This document shows positions 5,803 to 5,993 of a DNA stretch of 5,993 nucleotides, in pieces. The notes under the pieces are model-generated. The model saw nothing but the letters and a program-made list of their open reading frames with translations. It did no database searches and was not told the DNA's origin. The first letter of the stretch is position 1. Each line of letters starts with the position of its first letter. A program made the translations under genes and the position numbers. The stretch comes from Holosporaceae bacterium (GTDB lineage Bacteria; Pseudomonadota; Alphaproteobacteria; UBA3830): positions 1-5,993 of the forward strand of contig JAISHN010000092.1 of assembly GCA_031262635.1 (NCBI GenBank), given 5' to 3'.

Positions 5803-5993
5803 GAGCGAGATTGTATAAAATAAAAGGAATAATTACCACGCAATATTGAGTTCGGGATTGCCCTATAAAGATACCAAGAGTTCTTTATTAAGGAGCATAA
5901 GGACGGACAACCGTAACATTTCAGCGGATTTTGAGTAACATTTTGTTTTTCGATGAAGTCTTGCGAGGTAATACCTCAAAATAGAACTGAATG
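5803..5993. other. non-coding upstream region of the transporter gene
   Basis: No gene is supported here. On the minus strand the part next to 5802 is AT-rich, with a weak TTGCGT (5838-5843) and TTTTAT (5815-5820) pair at 17-bp spacing as a possible transporter promoter (four of six matches each). On the plus strand a 39-codon open stretch ends at a TAA near 5939, but it has no start signals and no recognisable sequence. The ATG at 5991-5993 at the window edge lacks a ribosome site. Confidence 0.4.
5965..5977. repeat. short perfect inverted repeat
   Basis: GAGGT (5965-5969) and ACCTC (5973-5977) are perfect arms around AAT. It is a possible operator or small hairpin ahead of whatever gene begins beyond the window edge. 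There is no T-run after it, so a terminator is unlikely. Its meaning is unknown. Confidence 0.25.

Noticed and set aside
5820..5939. 39-codon plus-strand open stretch ending in TAA
   Set aside because: It has no start codon with a ribosome site, no recognisable motif, and a length expected by chance.
1..5993. A defence system, toxin-antitoxin pair, CRISPR array or mobile element
   Set aside because: No spaced repeats, nuclease, transposase or toxin motifs were seen. All genes but one are identifiable housekeeping or transport genes.

Overview
The window looks like a stretch of chromosome from a low-to-moderate GC, probably host-associated proteobacterium. An alphaproteobacterium of the Holosporales/Rickettsiales type is my best guess. 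That placement is inference: it rests on the RhaT/EamA-type transporter, the class II CCA enzyme, a YggT-folD pairing and a small secreted coiled-coil protein, and there is no rRNA or other decisive marker. Genes use the standard code, with TGA as stop and TGG as Trp.

Layout. Positions 1-303 are a very AT-rich leader that ends in a good sigma70-type promoter (TTGACA, 17 bp, AATAAT) and a Shine-Dalgarno site. They serve a 322-residue protein of unknown function (304-1272, +) with a signal peptide and a C-terminal leucine-zipper-like coiled coil. A 114-bp convergent gap with two weak hairpins follows. Next is a tightly packed minus-strand cluster, read from right to left: xseB (exonuclease VII small subunit), a YggT-family membrane protein, folD (methylene-tetrahydrofolate dehydrogenase/cyclohydrolase) and ribF (riboflavin kinase/FAD synthetase). 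These genes overlap or are only a few bases apart, so they are almost certainly one transcript. A 57-bp divergent spacer separates xseB from a plus-strand CCA-adding tRNA nucleotidyltransferase gene (3754-4995). The 3' end of that gene overlaps, tail to tail by 45 nt, a minus-strand 10-TM EamA/DMT transporter gene (4951-5802). The last 191 bases hold no gene I can support.

How the genes fit together. The centre is housekeeping: DNA repair (xseB), one-carbon/folate metabolism (folD), flavin cofactors (ribF) and tRNA 3'-end maturation (cca). The transporter probably moves a small metabolite, which suits a nutrient-dependent lifestyle, but its substrate cannot be read from the sequence. The accessory part is the left end. 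The secreted coiled-coil gene differs in base composition from the rest and has an internal GC step near 540, which fits a recently acquired or fast-evolving lineage-specific gene.

I found no CRISPR array, tRNA, rRNA, insertion sequence or recognisable defence or toxin system. The most notable items are the unknown secreted coiled-coil protein with its own promoter and operator-like palindrome, the overlapping convergent cca/transporter ends, and the altered signature motifs in RibF.
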